DNA of 13,761 nt from assembly GCA_022360415.1 (NCBI GenBank), contig JAKSDB010000041.1, positions 1 to 13,761 on the forward strand, given 5' to 3'. The stretch is from Chlorobiales bacterium. Lineage in GTDB: Bacteria; Bacteroidota; Chlorobiia; Chlorobiales; Chlorobiaceae. Positions 6,701 through 13,761 of this stretch are shown piece by piece. The notes beneath the pieces are model-generated. The model was not told where the DNA came from and ran no database searches. It worked only from the letters and a program-made list of their open reading frames with translations. Every line of letters starts with the position of its first letter. Within the stretch, counting starts at the first letter, position 1. A program made the position numbers and the translations under genes.

Positions 6701-7430
6701 AAAGCTTGAAGTATTTGTAAAACGTCCCGGTTGCATTGGACACGGAGATGACAAGCCCGTTGCTGCCGCAGAGAATGCCTTTCTGGAGTATATATGATTT
6801 GAAAAAAGTAAATACCCCCCTGAAAAAGGCATTCATTGGAGAAGATTTTTTTTTGCCTTTGTGATCGTTCGCCCAGAGGGTTGAATAGTGATCCATCTTT
6901 TTTATGAGGTGGGAGGTGTCGTCGAATGTGTAGTGTTTGAGTGTGTTATGTAATTTTTTTACCTGTATGCTGCTGTTAAGCACTACGGATTCGTGGACGA
7001 GGTTGGTGTTGAACCCCGTTTCTCTGCGGTTGAAAAGTCTGTTGACCCAGTCATTTGACCATCCGCAGCAGGTGATTTTTTTCCTGTTATAGTAATTGTC
7101 CCGTTTTATTGAGTACACCGTCCCTATTTCGAGCTTCAGTGTGCGTATTTCTTCCACGAGTTCTTTGATGACAATTTCGTCACTGTCGATGGAGAGCACC
7201 CAGTCATTCGAAGCTTTTTCGGTCGCAAGAATCTTGAGGGGGCCGAATCCGGTGAATGCATTCTCGTAAACTTTGACGTTTTGGAATGTTCGAGCTATCT
7301 CCATGGTATTGTCTGTCGAGCCGTTATCAAGAATAACTACTTCGTCGAAGCGCTGAAGAGCCTGCAAACATTCTTCAAGATGTTTGGCGGAATTTTTTGT
7401 GAGTATGGTTACCGTAATGTTTTCAGCCAC
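6678..7430 (-). CDS. GT2 glycosyltransferase, WaaE/KdtX-like (LPS core)
   Basis: I choose the GTG at 7430, five bases after a good AGAGGTG ribosome binding site; an ATG at 7478 lies deep inside the upstream gene. The product is 250 residues. Motifs in order: TILTKNSAKHLEECL (8-22), EVVILDNGSTDNT (30-42), the FGPLK segment near 62-66, and the metal site DSD (82-84). The C-terminus (FFKSYILQKGILCGSNG...YKYFKLYE) matches the WaaE pattern of an amphipathic region before a K-Y-x-K-L end. WaaE-type enzymes add a glucose to inner-core heptose in some bacteria, which fits the heptosyltransferase-like gene just upstream. The 5' end overlaps that gene by 22 bases, and the 3' end overlaps the next by 23. 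Confidence 0.82.
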   Translation of the reverse strand: MAENITVTILTKNSAKHLEECLQALQRFDEVVILDNGSTDNTMEIARTFQNVKVYENAFTGFGPLKILATEKASNDWVLSIDSDEIVIKELVEEIRTLKLEIGTVYSIKRDNYYNRKKITCCGWSNDWVNRLFNRRETGFNTNLVHESVVLNSSIQVKKLHNTLKHYTFDDTSHLIKKMDHYSTLWANDHKGKKKSSPMNAFFRGVFTFFKSYILQKGILCGSNGLVISVSNATGTFYKYFKLYEANKPK

Positions 7431-8488
7431 TGTTTCACCTCTGTGTAAATCATGCTGGGATCGATGTTGTAAAGGCATTCACTTGGTCCATGATTGTCGT
7501 CACATCCTGCAAGACCGCAGGCTACGCAGGGCATGGCTGCCTGAAAGATTGTGACGTTACCATAGGTCTGGGCAGGCATGTCGTCAACTGCACTTCTCTG
7601 GAGTTCATTGGACCAGGGAGACCAGGATTTTAGGATGGTCGGTCCGAATATTGCAAATATCCTTTTGTTTTGAGAGGCGGCAATGTGCATGTTCAGGGTA
7701 TCGTTGCCAATATAGGCTATTGACAAATTACTCAGGGCGGTCAATTCCTCCAAGGAGGTTGTGCCGATAAAGTCATGAACATTATGAAGGTCAGGAAGCT
7801 CACCCTTGATTGTACTGTCAAGCCTGCTTTTGCCTCCCGTGACGATTACAGGAATGTCCAGTGTATGTAACAACTCGAGCAGCCTTGTCCTCAGGTGTGA
7901 CGGGTACATTTTGTACTCATATTGAGCGGACGGATGGAAGATGATGAATTTGCCGATCCCGAGTTTTTCGAGGCGTTTTCTCATCGATGTTTCTTCAGCC
8001 GGAAAGCGTCGGGGAGTAACTGTTGTCTTCCTTTTTTCGGCGCCGAGCAGCTCCAGGCTTTTTGTGTTGTTCAAAACGATATGCCTGGATGTGTCGAACT
8101 CGTAACTGTCCTCTAGAAATATTTTTTTCCACCATGATCTGCTTCTTTTTTTATCTATGGCGCTGATGCAGGACCTGCCGGCAAGAATCGCAAAAAAAAC
8201 AGCTCTGTCACTGGCAGTAAGGTTAATGCAAAGGTCATACTTTTTGTATACCGTTTTGATTATCCTGATTGATTCGTGTATCCTGCCTGCTTTGTATGAA
8301 AACGAGTGAATGTTGCTGATATTGCCAATTGTTCTGGCTGTAGGGACGGTATCGTCGTTCACAAGGAGGTCAATAGCTACACTGCCATACAAGGCAGTGA
8401 GGTTGTCTATCAGGGGGGTGCTTAGAAAAACATCTCCATTTGACCGTTGTATGATGATCAGGATTTTTTTCTTCGCTCTGCTATTCAT
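7409..8488 (-). CDS. Glycosyltransferase family 9, ADP-heptose:LPS heptosyltransferase-like
   Basis: The ATG at 8488 (MNSRAKKKILIIIQRSNGDV) gives 359 residues, the usual GT9 length. The in-frame stretch further upstream belongs to the antisense of, or overlap with, the decayed ligase. The N-terminal domain begins with the GT9 signature in the form RSNGDVFLSTPLI (GDV at 18-20). The C-terminal donor domain has FIIFHPSAQ, a TGG, SLEELTALS, IGNDTLNMHIAA (260-271), FGPT (281-284) and SWSPWS, the region that binds ADP-heptose. Four cysteines at 321, 324, 329 and 338 form the C-terminal cluster seen in many heptosyltransferase-like proteins. The start lies within 8 bases of the ligase stop, so the two once formed a coupled pair. 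It is likely the first intact gene of the operon. The sugar may be heptose or a related donor. Confidence 0.85.
   Translation of the reverse strand: MNSRAKKKILIIIQRSNGDVFLSTPLIDNLTALYGSVAIDLLVNDDTVPTARTIGNISNIHSFSYKAGRIHESIRIIKTVYKKYDLCINLTASDRAVFFAILAGRSCISAIDKKRSRSWWKKIFLEDSYEFDTSRHIVLNNTKSLELLGAEKRKTTVTPRRFPAEETSMRKRLEKLGIGKFIIFHPSAQYEYKMYPSHLRTRLLELLHTLDIPVIVTGGKSRLDSTIKGELPDLHNVHDFIGTTSLEELTALSNLSIAYIGNDTLNMHIAASQNKRIFAIFGPTILKSWSPWSNELQRSAVDDMPAQTYGNVTIFQAAMPCVACGLAGCDDNHGPSECLYNIDPSMIYTEVKQWLKTLR
7436..7442 (-). promoter_or_regulatory. Ribosome binding site deciding the WaaE-like start
   Basis: Read on the - strand the sequence is AGAGGTG, five bases before the GTG at 7430. It is a strong Shine-Dalgarno match in a region where most starts lack one, and so it selects the GTG over the ATG at 7478. 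Confidence 0.7.
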
Positions 8489-9330
8489 ATTCCTGATAGA
8501 TGAACGAACTGAAAAAGATGAAAAGCATTGTGGTAAAGTGCCCTCTGAGATAGTTGTCATTGGGCATGATAACGGCAAAAAGCAAAGGAAGAGCAATACC
8601 GAAACTTTTCTGTAGATAATTATCCATTTTTCTGGCCTGGTTTAATCTGGGCATAGAGAATTGAAAATAGGAAAAGCAGGACGATCGCTCCAAACCGCAT
8701 CAGCTCAAGCACATGCATGTTATGAGGGGTCGCTGCGGCAGGCAGTTCGGGGGAATTGCGGGCATTAACTTTTTCGTACTCGATGTTGAAATCTCCTGTG
8801 CCCGCGCCCCGATCAGATTTTTGTTTATGATTTCCAGAGAATTGATGATAAAGGCGATCCTGAGCCCTACATTTACTTGCTGTTTTCATGATTTTTGACC
8901 TCGTTGATTGCTAAATTAACCCTTTACCGGAATACATCGTTTATGCTATAGGAGAGGAACAAGACACTGAAAATAATCAGAAATAAAAAAAGCGACGCCC
9001 TGAACAGATCTTTGTAAAAGTACTGGTATATGAGGAAAAGATCATGACAAAACACATGATCTGGTCGGCTCTGCCGATAGTTATGAACATATTGATACTC
9101 ATGATGACAGCAAGGCATGCAGGCCTTTGTTTCTCCTTGAGCAGTTTTTGTCGAAAAAAATGCGGCGCAGCATATGGCGAATGTCAGAAACGGATTGCAC
9201 GAAATATGGCTCATAAGTGGGCCGGGGCTTCCCAGCGAGGCACTGAGAACTGGAGGCACGACCCTGAACCGTATCGCAAACGACAGGGTGACACTTGCGA
9301 TCATCGCTAAAGCAATTACCGGGCATGCTT
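8481..9330 (-). pseudogene. Decayed O-antigen ligase (WaaL-like), several frameshifts and a stop
   Basis: Pieces of one membrane ligase are spread over all three - strand frames in the correct order. They are SHISCNPFLTFA..CAAFF (near 9210-9150), SINMFITIGRADQIMCFVMIF (near 9100-9040), LFRASLFLFLIIFSVLFLSY and SINDVFR ending in a stop (8926-8924), RVNLAINEVKNHENSK (8923-8876), VNVGLRIAFIINSLEIINKN (8875-8815), GTGDFNIEYEKVN...TPHNMHVLELM (8801-8700), and ALPLLFAV...NYLRGHFTTMLFIFF to the stop at 8481. GTGDF, PHNM and the GR motif are hallmarks of O-antigen ligases, which join O-polysaccharide to lipid A-core in the periplasm. I count at least five frame changes near 9130, 9040, 8880, 8805 and 8630. 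The N-terminal half is missing or not recognisable. Multiple lesions argue against a single sequencing error. Confidence 0.8.
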
Positions 9331-9450
9331 CTTCTTATGCCTTGAAAGGTCGGAAAGAGCAGCTTTTCCTGTCTCCTGCAGGTTCGGCATGTTCCGCAAT
9401 CGAACTATTCAGAGGAAAGTAAATAAAAAATCCGCATGTCATTTTTCTCC

Positions 9451-9456
9451 AGGGAG
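9451..9456 (+). promoter_or_regulatory. Ribosome binding site of the leader ORF
   Basis: AGGGAG lies seven bases before the ATG at 9464. It is one of the best Shine-Dalgarno matches in the window, and it precedes the 22-codon ORF rather than the protease gene itself. Confidence 0.55.
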
Positions 9457-9463
9457 TTTGTAA

Positions 9464-9532
9464 ATGCAAGGTAAAAATCTTTCTCTGTGTATCTTGGGAG
9501 AGAAAAATGTAAAAAGCGCTGCAATCAAATGA
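9464..9532 (+). CDS. 22-codon leader ORF coupled to the CPBP protease gene
   Basis: The ATG at 9464 opens a short frame coding for MQGKNLSLCILGEKNVKSAAIK-stop, written here as 22 residues starting MQGKNLSL and ending SAAIK. It has its own ribosome binding site, and its stop overlaps the protease ATG at 9529 as ATGA. This is the layout of a translationally coupled leader peptide. It could also be chance, or the original N-terminus of the protease shifted out of frame. No known leader family is recognised. Confidence 0.35.
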   Translation: MQGKNLSLCILGEKNVKSAAIK

Positions 9533-10479
9533 ATGGAAGAGAGCATTTACCGAAAAAGAATTCCCGGGTTTTTTACCGGACCAGTATTGTCGTGCTGACG
9601 GTTCTTGTTGCCTATCCTCTCTTCGGCGGATTACTGGTGTCGCTTGTATTGCCGGTTACAGGTACTGAAAATGCTCTGCTCCGGTTTGAGCGGCAGGTGC
9701 TTCCGGAAATCAGGACTATACAGGTTGTCGGACAGGTGCTGCTGCTTGCCCTGCCGGTTTTTTTTCTTGCCGGTTTGCGTACGGGAGAAAAATGGCCGTT
9801 TTCTGGAAATAATTTTTTTTTTCTTGGTCTGGGACGAAAGGTGGCGTGGCATGGTCTTTTTCTCGCCGTAGCGGGTGTTCTGCTTTTGCAACCGCTGATT
9901 TATGCGGTTGTTGAAATCACAGGGCGGGTTCTCCCTTATCTGGGGGATTTCGGAAACAGCCTTATCGAAAATCAGGAGCGGCTCGAACTTTTTCTGATGT
10001 ATATAGCCGGCGCAGATTCCGCTCATGAGTTTGTTGCAGTGGCATTTGTTGTCGCGGTTGTCCCGGCTTTTTGCGAGGAGTTGTTTTTCAGAGGGTACAT
10101 TCAGAAAAACTATATGGATTCACTGTCTCCTGCCGGTGGTATTCTCTTGACCGGTTTTATTTTCGGGCTGTTTCATCTCAGCCCCGCAAATCTGGTGCCT
10201 CTGACATGCATGGGCTGGTATCTGGGCTACGTCTACTATAAATCACAGAACCTTTTTGTACCGGTTGCAGTACATTTCTGCAACAACATACTTTCTCTTT
10301 TCGTGTTGCAATTGCAGAGACGGAATCCTGACGTATATGATGTTCGGGTGGTTACAGACGATATGATCGGCTGGACTATTCTACCGGTAATAGTCTCTTT
10401 GCTGCTGTTTTTCTTTGTGATGCGGAAGTTCGGCAGACTCTGTTCTGCTGAAGTTGCTGACAACAGGTTTTCGCTGTAG
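9529..10479 (+). CDS. CPBP-family intramembrane metalloprotease (CAAX-protease-like)
   Basis: The ATG at 9529 gives 316 residues; the frame also has a GTG at 9487. Hydrophobic segments indicate about 6-8 membrane helices. The three family motifs are in order: EELFFRG (183-189, glutamates 183-184 and R188), FGLFH (212-216) and HFCNN (249-253). In this family these residues form the active site within the membrane. Bacterial members are linked to bacteriocin self-immunity, sortase-like surface functions or unknown processing; this one sits with cdsA and hisS and no bacteriocin gene is visible, so the substrate is unknown. The start overlaps a short upstream ORF. The gene diverges from the decayed ligase cluster, so its promoter should lie in 9331-9450. 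Confidence 0.85.
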   Translation: MNGREHLPKKNSRVFYRTSIVVLTVLVAYPLFGGLLVSLVLPVTGTENALLRFERQVLPEIRTIQVVGQVLLLALPVFFLAGLRTGEKWPFSGNNFFFLGLGRKVAWHGLFLAVAGVLLLQPLIYAVVEITGRVLPYLGDFGNSLIENQERLELFLMYIAGADSAHEFVAVAFVVAVVPAFCEELFFRGYIQKNYMDSLSPAGGILLTGFIFGLFHLSPANLVPLTCMGWYLGYVYYKSQNLFVPVAVHFCNNILSLFVLQLQRRNPDVYDVRVVTDDMIGWTILPVIVSLLLFFFVMRKFGRLCSAEVADNRFSL

Positions 10480-10762
10480 ATTGTGGCGTTTTTTTTGTAG
10501 CTTCATCACCCGTTGCCGAAACAGACGACGAACCTCGGAAGAAGGAAAATCGGAGATCGGAGTCACTGTCGGGATCGGAATAGAGCGTATTTTTTTATAC
10601 TAACCAGTGGTGCATGTAGCTTAAAAAAACAGTTAACTGTTTCAGGACGGGACAATTGGGGGTGGGGATATTTCGATAACGATCCCGATCTTGACGGCGA
10701 ACTCCGAAAGGAAGTAGAGCGTGTTTGGCAGAGAGCTGTTCTTGCAAAATGTATATATGGTT
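10480..10762 (+). other. Intergenic region before cdsA
   Basis: These 283 bases hold no gene I accept. They contain a T8 run just after the protease stop without a convincing stem, a CGG-rich motif (10546-10560) also found at the window's right end, and a perfect palindrome at 10627-10642. A TTGACG at 10691-10696 has only a poor -10 partner (tagagc), so I do not call a promoter. Confidence 0.5.
10627..10642. promoter_or_regulatory. Perfect 16-bp palindrome, candidate operator before cdsA
   Basis: The sequence aaacagttaactgttt equals its own reverse complement. It has no loop, so it suits a dimeric DNA-binding protein rather than an RNA hairpin. It lies 120 bases before the cdsA start. No regulator is known for it. 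Confidence 0.4.
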
Positions 10763-11596
10763 ATGGCTGAAACAGGCGTTTCGAATCTACAGCAGAGAAT
10801 TGCGGTTGCCTTTGCAGGAATCCCGCTGCTTATATGGTTGACCTGGATGGGCGGTACGTTTTTTTTTACCCTGGTACTCCTGTTATCGCTGCTCGGGGTC
10901 TATGAATTTTACCGGTTACTTGCTGTCAGGACTTTTCCGCCCGCACTGTCACTGTTTTTGTTTTTCTCGATCTTGCTGCAGTTGAATTTTTTTTTGTCTG
11001 TTGTTGATACATGGGTAATTGTCCTGGTTATTCTGATGGTTTTTCTTGTGCTGGAGTTGTTCAGAACGGAAGGATCGAGAATAGTCAATGTCGGTTCGTC
11101 AATGATGGCGGTTTTGTATGTGAACATGACGTTGGGATCGTTGATTCTGATCAGGAAAATCGATTCAATGGGTTTTTCTCTTGTTTTGCTCATGTTTGTC
11201 TGTATCTGGTCTGCGGATATACTTGCATATTTTGGTGGAAGCCGTTTGGGCGGCAGATTCTTCAAACGAAAATTTTTCGAACGGCTGAGCCCTCATAAAA
11301 CCTGGGAGGGTTTTATGGCAGGTTGTGCCGGGAGCATTCTGGCTTCGGCTTTGGTGGCTTTTTTTGATCCGGGTCTTCCTGTCGGTTTTGCTCTTTCAGT
11401 CGGTCTTTTCACAGGGCTTTTAAGCCCTCTGGGCGATCTCGTTGAGTCAATGTTCAAACGCGATGCCGGTGTCAAGGATTCTTCTACGCTGATTCCCGGG
11501 CATGGGGGGATTCTTGACCGCTTCGATACGGTTATGTTTATTTCACCTCTTCTGTATCTCTACATTTTTTTCTCAAAAGGCCTTAATGGACTGTAG
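10763..11596 (+). CDS. cdsA: Phosphatidate cytidylyltransferase (CDP-diglyceride synthase)
   Basis: CdsA makes CDP-diacylglycerol from phosphatidate and CTP, the branch point to all phospholipids, in the cytoplasmic membrane. I take the ATG at 10763 (MAETGVSNLQQRI) for 277 residues; an ATG two codons earlier and a GTG at 10721 are also in frame. About eight hydrophobic segments cover most of the protein. SPHKTWEG (176-183) and the full family signature from S229 to D255 (SMFKRD, VKDSS, PGHGGILDRFD) are present, including the conserved lysine, aspartates and HGG needed for metal and substrate binding. Length is typical. It is followed after 92 bases by the EIIA-like gene on the same strand. 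Confidence 0.95.
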   Translation: MAETGVSNLQQRIAVAFAGIPLLIWLTWMGGTFFFTLVLLLSLLGVYEFYRLLAVRTFPPALSLFLFFSILLQLNFFLSVVDTWVIVLVILMVFLVLELFRTEGSRIVNVGSSMMAVLYVNMTLGSLILIRKIDSMGFSLVLLMFVCIWSADILAYFGGSRLGGRFFKRKFFERLSPHKTWEGFMAGCAGSILASALVAFFDPGLPVGFALSVGLFTGLLSPLGDLVESMFKRDAGVKDSSTLIPGHGGILDRFDTVMFISPLLYLYIFFSKGLNGL

Positions 11597-11688
11597 GGGA
11601 GGTTTTTTATATTAACGATTCTCTTGTTTTCGTGGGAAACAGGGACGAGCTCCCGTTTTGAATGGAATAAATCAAGTAGGTTGCCACA

Positions 11689-12159
11689 ATGAAGATTGAA
11701 GGTCTGCTGTCCGAGAGGTACATTGAGCTACATGTTAAAGCGGCGACAAAATCCCGGATTATAGACAAAATGCTCTCGATAGCAGCAACACACCCCGGTG
11801 TGGAGAACCACAAGAAGCTGCGCCAGGATGTTTTGAAACGCGAGAAGGAAATGTCAACAGGCATTGGTAAACGGATTGCGCTGCCTCATGCGAAAACCGG
11901 TGCGGTTTCAACTCCGGTTCTTGCTCTGGCTACACTTGAAAAGAGTATTGATTTTGATGCTATTGACAACGAGCCTGTTCAGGTTGTTTTTTTTCTCGCT
12001 ACTCCCGAGGAAATGCTTTCAGAGCATTTGAAACTTCTCGGGCGCATTACCCGTCTTGCCGGCAGGGCGGGTGTCAGGGAAAAGCTTCTGGCTGCGGATG
12101 ATCCTTCCGGTGTTCTTGAACTGTTCAGAGAGGAAGAGAAGGACATGCCCCAGATCTGA
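11689..12159 (+). CDS. Stand-alone PTS EIIA type-2 domain protein (PtsN-like)
   Basis: The product is 156 residues, the length of a single EIIA domain of the fructose/nitrogen type. The phosphorylated histidine is H67 in GIGKRIALPHAKT (58-70). Downstream, VQVVFFLATPEE and HLKLLGRITRLA complete the fold. No EIIB, EIIC, HPr or EI gene is nearby, so this is probably a regulatory phosphoprotein like PtsN, or part of a reduced phosphorelay, rather than a sugar transporter. A weak AGG lies eight bases before the ATG. Neighbours cdsA and hisS do not suggest a target. Confidence 0.88.
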   Translation: MKIEGLLSERYIELHVKAATKSRIIDKMLSIAATHPGVENHKKLRQDVLKREKEMSTGIGKRIALPHAKTGAVSTPVLALATLEKSIDFDAIDNEPVQVVFFLATPEEMLSEHLKLLGRITRLAGRAGVREKLLAADDPSGVLELFREEEKDMPQI

Positions 12160-12211
12160 GGGCGCTTTTTTTCTTTATTCCGCGATTCAATTGATTTGTT
12201 GATACCGGCAG

Positions 12212-12234
12212 GTCGGAGCGCCATTCGCTCTGAC
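12212..12234 (+). other. Hairpin in the region before hisS
   Basis: A 9-bp stem (gtcggagcg 12212-12220 with cgctctgac 12226-12234, one G-T pair) encloses a five-base loop, ccatt. No T run follows, so it is not a standard terminator. It lies about 105 bases before hisS and could be in the leader RNA or be a decayed repeat. Confidence 0.4.
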
Positions 12235-12337
12235 TCAAGCGCTTTTCGAGCAAGGTGAAAGTATATGTGAAGAGGGGCTGCATTCCAGTCACGATACTTG
12301 GGCCAACAGTAATCGGAAGCCATTCAAGAGAACGCTT

Positions 12338-13615
12338 ATGTCGCAATTCCGAGCGGTAAAGGGTACAAAAGATATTTTTCCCGGCGATATTACGTTGTGG
12401 AAGCATGTAGAGAGCGTGATTCACAAGGTTGCGGGACTCTACGGGTTTCGGGAGATTAGAACGCCGGTTTTTGAGTATACCGAGCTTTTTCAGCGAAGCA
12501 TCGGAATATCAACCGATATCGTCGGCAAGGAAATGTTTACGTTCAGGCCTGAGGAAAAAGGGCGTTCGATAACACTTCGGCCTGAAATGACCGCAGGTGT
12601 CATGCGTGCTTTTATCCAGAGTAACCTGGCTGCCGCGTCACCTGTTCATAAACTGTATTATATCGCCGACCTTTTTCGAAAGGAGCGGCCGCAGGCCGGC
12701 AGACAGCGCCAGTTCTCCCAGTTTGGCGCGGAGCTGATCGGAGCTTCTTCTCCTGAAGCCGTTGCAGAAGTTATCGGTATGATGATGCGGGTTTTTGCCG
12801 ATCTGGAGGTGAGAGAGCTCGAGCTCAGGATAAACTCCCTCGGCGACGTCGATGACCGTTTGCGATACATCAGGGCATTGAGGGACTATCTTCAACCATA
12901 TGCGCCCGGTTTTGATGAATCTGCAAGAGAGCGGCTCGAAAAAAACCCTCTTCGCATTCTTGACTCCAAAGACCCGGGGATACAGGCGATCATCGCCGGG
13001 GCACCGAAACTCATCGATTTTCTCAGTGTCCAGGCAGTCGATGACTTTGAGCGTGTTCTGCACTATCTCGAAAAAGAGGGTATGTCGTATATCATTGATC
13101 CTTTGCTTGTCAGGGGACTTGATTATTATTGTCATACCGCTTTTGAAGTGACAAGTCCCGAACTCGGCGCACAGGATGCCATAGGCGGAGGCGGCAGATA
13201 TGATGGTCTTGCGAAACAGCTTGGCAGCAAAGCGGGGGTCCCTGCCGTGGGTTTTGCGGTTGGTATGGAACGGCTTTTGATCACCATGGAAAAGCAGGGT
13301 CTGGCGGAACATATCGAGCCGGAAAATCCCCAAGTATATATTGTGACTCAGGACCCTTCACTTGCCGAACATGCTGTCAATGTCTGTGACACGTTACGAA
13401 AATCCGGGATCAGATCGCTGATGGATCTTGCAGGAAGAAGCATGAAAGCCCAGATGAGAGAAGCAAACAGGATGAGGGCCGCTTATGCGTTGTTTGTCGG
13501 AGAGAGTGAGATACAGAGCAAGGTATATGGGCTGAAGAATCTCGGCTCATCGGAGCAGGAATCTCTTTCGATCCAAGAGGTCATTGAGAAACTGAAACCT
13601 TTACATTACTCCTGA
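12338..13615 (+). CDS. hisS: Histidyl-tRNA synthetase
   Basis: HisRS charges tRNA-His with histidine using ATP; it is a cytoplasmic class II synthetase dimer. The 425-residue length is normal. Landmarks in order: VKGTKDIFPGD at the N-terminus (7-17), the motif 1 region FEYTELFQRSIG (45-56), RPEMT (81-85), motif 2 RKERPQAGRQRQFSQFG (114-130), the histidine-specific LVRGLDYY (257-264), the GGGGRYDGL loop (283-291), motif 3 GFAVGMERL (305-313) and an anticodon-binding domain from about 328 to the end. Nothing essential is missing. It follows the EIIA gene after 178 bases, so it probably has its own promoter there, though I cannot point to one. Confidence 0.97.
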   Translation: MSQFRAVKGTKDIFPGDITLWKHVESVIHKVAGLYGFREIRTPVFEYTELFQRSIGISTDIVGKEMFTFRPEEKGRSITLRPEMTAGVMRAFIQSNLAAASPVHKLYYIADLFRKERPQAGRQRQFSQFGAELIGASSPEAVAEVIGMMMRVFADLEVRELELRINSLGDVDDRLRYIRALRDYLQPYAPGFDESARERLEKNPLRILDSKDPGIQAIIAGAPKLIDFLSVQAVDDFERVLHYLEKEGMSYIIDPLLVRGLDYYCHTAFEVTSPELGAQDAIGGGGRYDGLAKQLGSKAGVPAVGFAVGMERLLITMEKQGLAEHIEPENPQVYIVTQDPSLAEHAVNVCDTLRKSGIRSLMDLAGRSMKAQMREANRMRAAYALFVGESEIQSKVYGLKNLGSSEQESLSIQEVIEKLKPLHYS

Positions 13616-13761
13616 CAACATTTTCTCTTCAGAGGACAAAATCGGAAATCGGGGCCGGGAACCGGGTTTCGGGATTGAATGGAATCGGTAAGTTATTTTT
13701 CAGTTGACGGTTTGCAGGCGTGTACATGTTGCGGAAAAACGTTTCTTTTTATACAAAGTCC
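13616..13761 (+). other. Intergenic sequence after hisS with a CGG-rich motif
   Basis: No gene or clear terminator is seen in these 146 bases. Bases 13638-13652 (aaaatcggaaatcgg) match 10546-10560 (aaaatcggagatcgg) at 14 of 15 positions, and both are followed by further tcggg-type repeats. This suggests a short dispersed intergenic repeat. Confidence 0.4.

Noticed and set aside
9044..9422. Two overlapping + strand frames opposite the decayed ligase
   Set aside because: Recognisable ligase motifs lie on the - strand in the same bases, so these are antisense frames left open by chance.
10691..10720. TTGACG with a -10-like tagagc before cdsA
   Set aside because: The spacer is 18 bases and the -10 is poor; not enough to call a promoter.
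10513..10770. 85-codon + strand frame running into the cdsA start
   Set aside because: Only a TTG start, no ribosome binding site, and it reads through the palindrome and the CGG-rich motif. Its end looks protein-like (FDNDPDLDGELRKEVERV), but no family is recognised.
12147..12172. Possible terminator after the EIIA gene (gccc...gggc then T7)
   Set aside because: The stem is only four base pairs with a nine-base loop; too weak to call despite the T run.
12638..13333. 231-codon - strand frame opposite hisS
   Set aside because: The + strand is a complete histidyl-tRNA synthetase with all motifs; the antisense frame is a codon-bias shadow.

Overview
The window appears to join the right end of a transposable (Mu-like) prophage to a bacterial chromosome, most likely from a green sulfur bacterium (Chlorobiota, Chlorobium/Prosthecochloris-like). 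The taxon is inferred from the feel of the HisS, CdsA and O-antigen ligase sequences; no search was run.

Region 1 (1-4810, + strand) is the end of a phage tail module. It holds the C-terminus of a tape measure protein, a small tail protein with an A7G9 tract in its coding sequence, a fibre-like protein with an N-terminus like the major tropism determinant (Mtd), an 83-residue protein, a 400-residue hub/baseplate-like protein with N-terminal DYG repeats, a 277-residue tail protein and a tail-collar protein. Several of these genes overlap by 1-4 bases, which suggests one late transcript, and a strong intrinsic terminator closes it at 4712-4740. The phage appears to end at 4810 with 5'-TG...CA-3' logic: 10 of the last 13 bases match the right end of phage Mu as I remember it.

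Region 2 (4811-9330, - strand) is a surface-glycan (LPS-type) cluster, read from right to left. It begins with a decayed O-antigen ligase, followed by a GT9 heptosyltransferase-like gene, a WaaE-like GT2, a second GT2 with a GWGxED motif, a third GT2-like protein and a SAM methyltransferase cut after codon 54 by the phage end. The four transferase genes abut or overlap, so they form an operon. Both ends of the cluster are damaged: the ligase by several frameshifts and a stop, the methyltransferase by the prophage.

Region 3 (9464-13761, + strand) is housekeeping: a 22-codon leader ORF coupled to a CPBP-family membrane protease, cdsA (CDP-diglyceride synthase), a stand-alone PTS EIIA-type protein and hisS. 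The intergenic stretches hold a perfect 16-bp palindrome before cdsA, a 9-bp hairpin before hisS and two copies of a short CGG-rich motif. I see no rRNA, tRNA, CRISPR array or insertion sequence.
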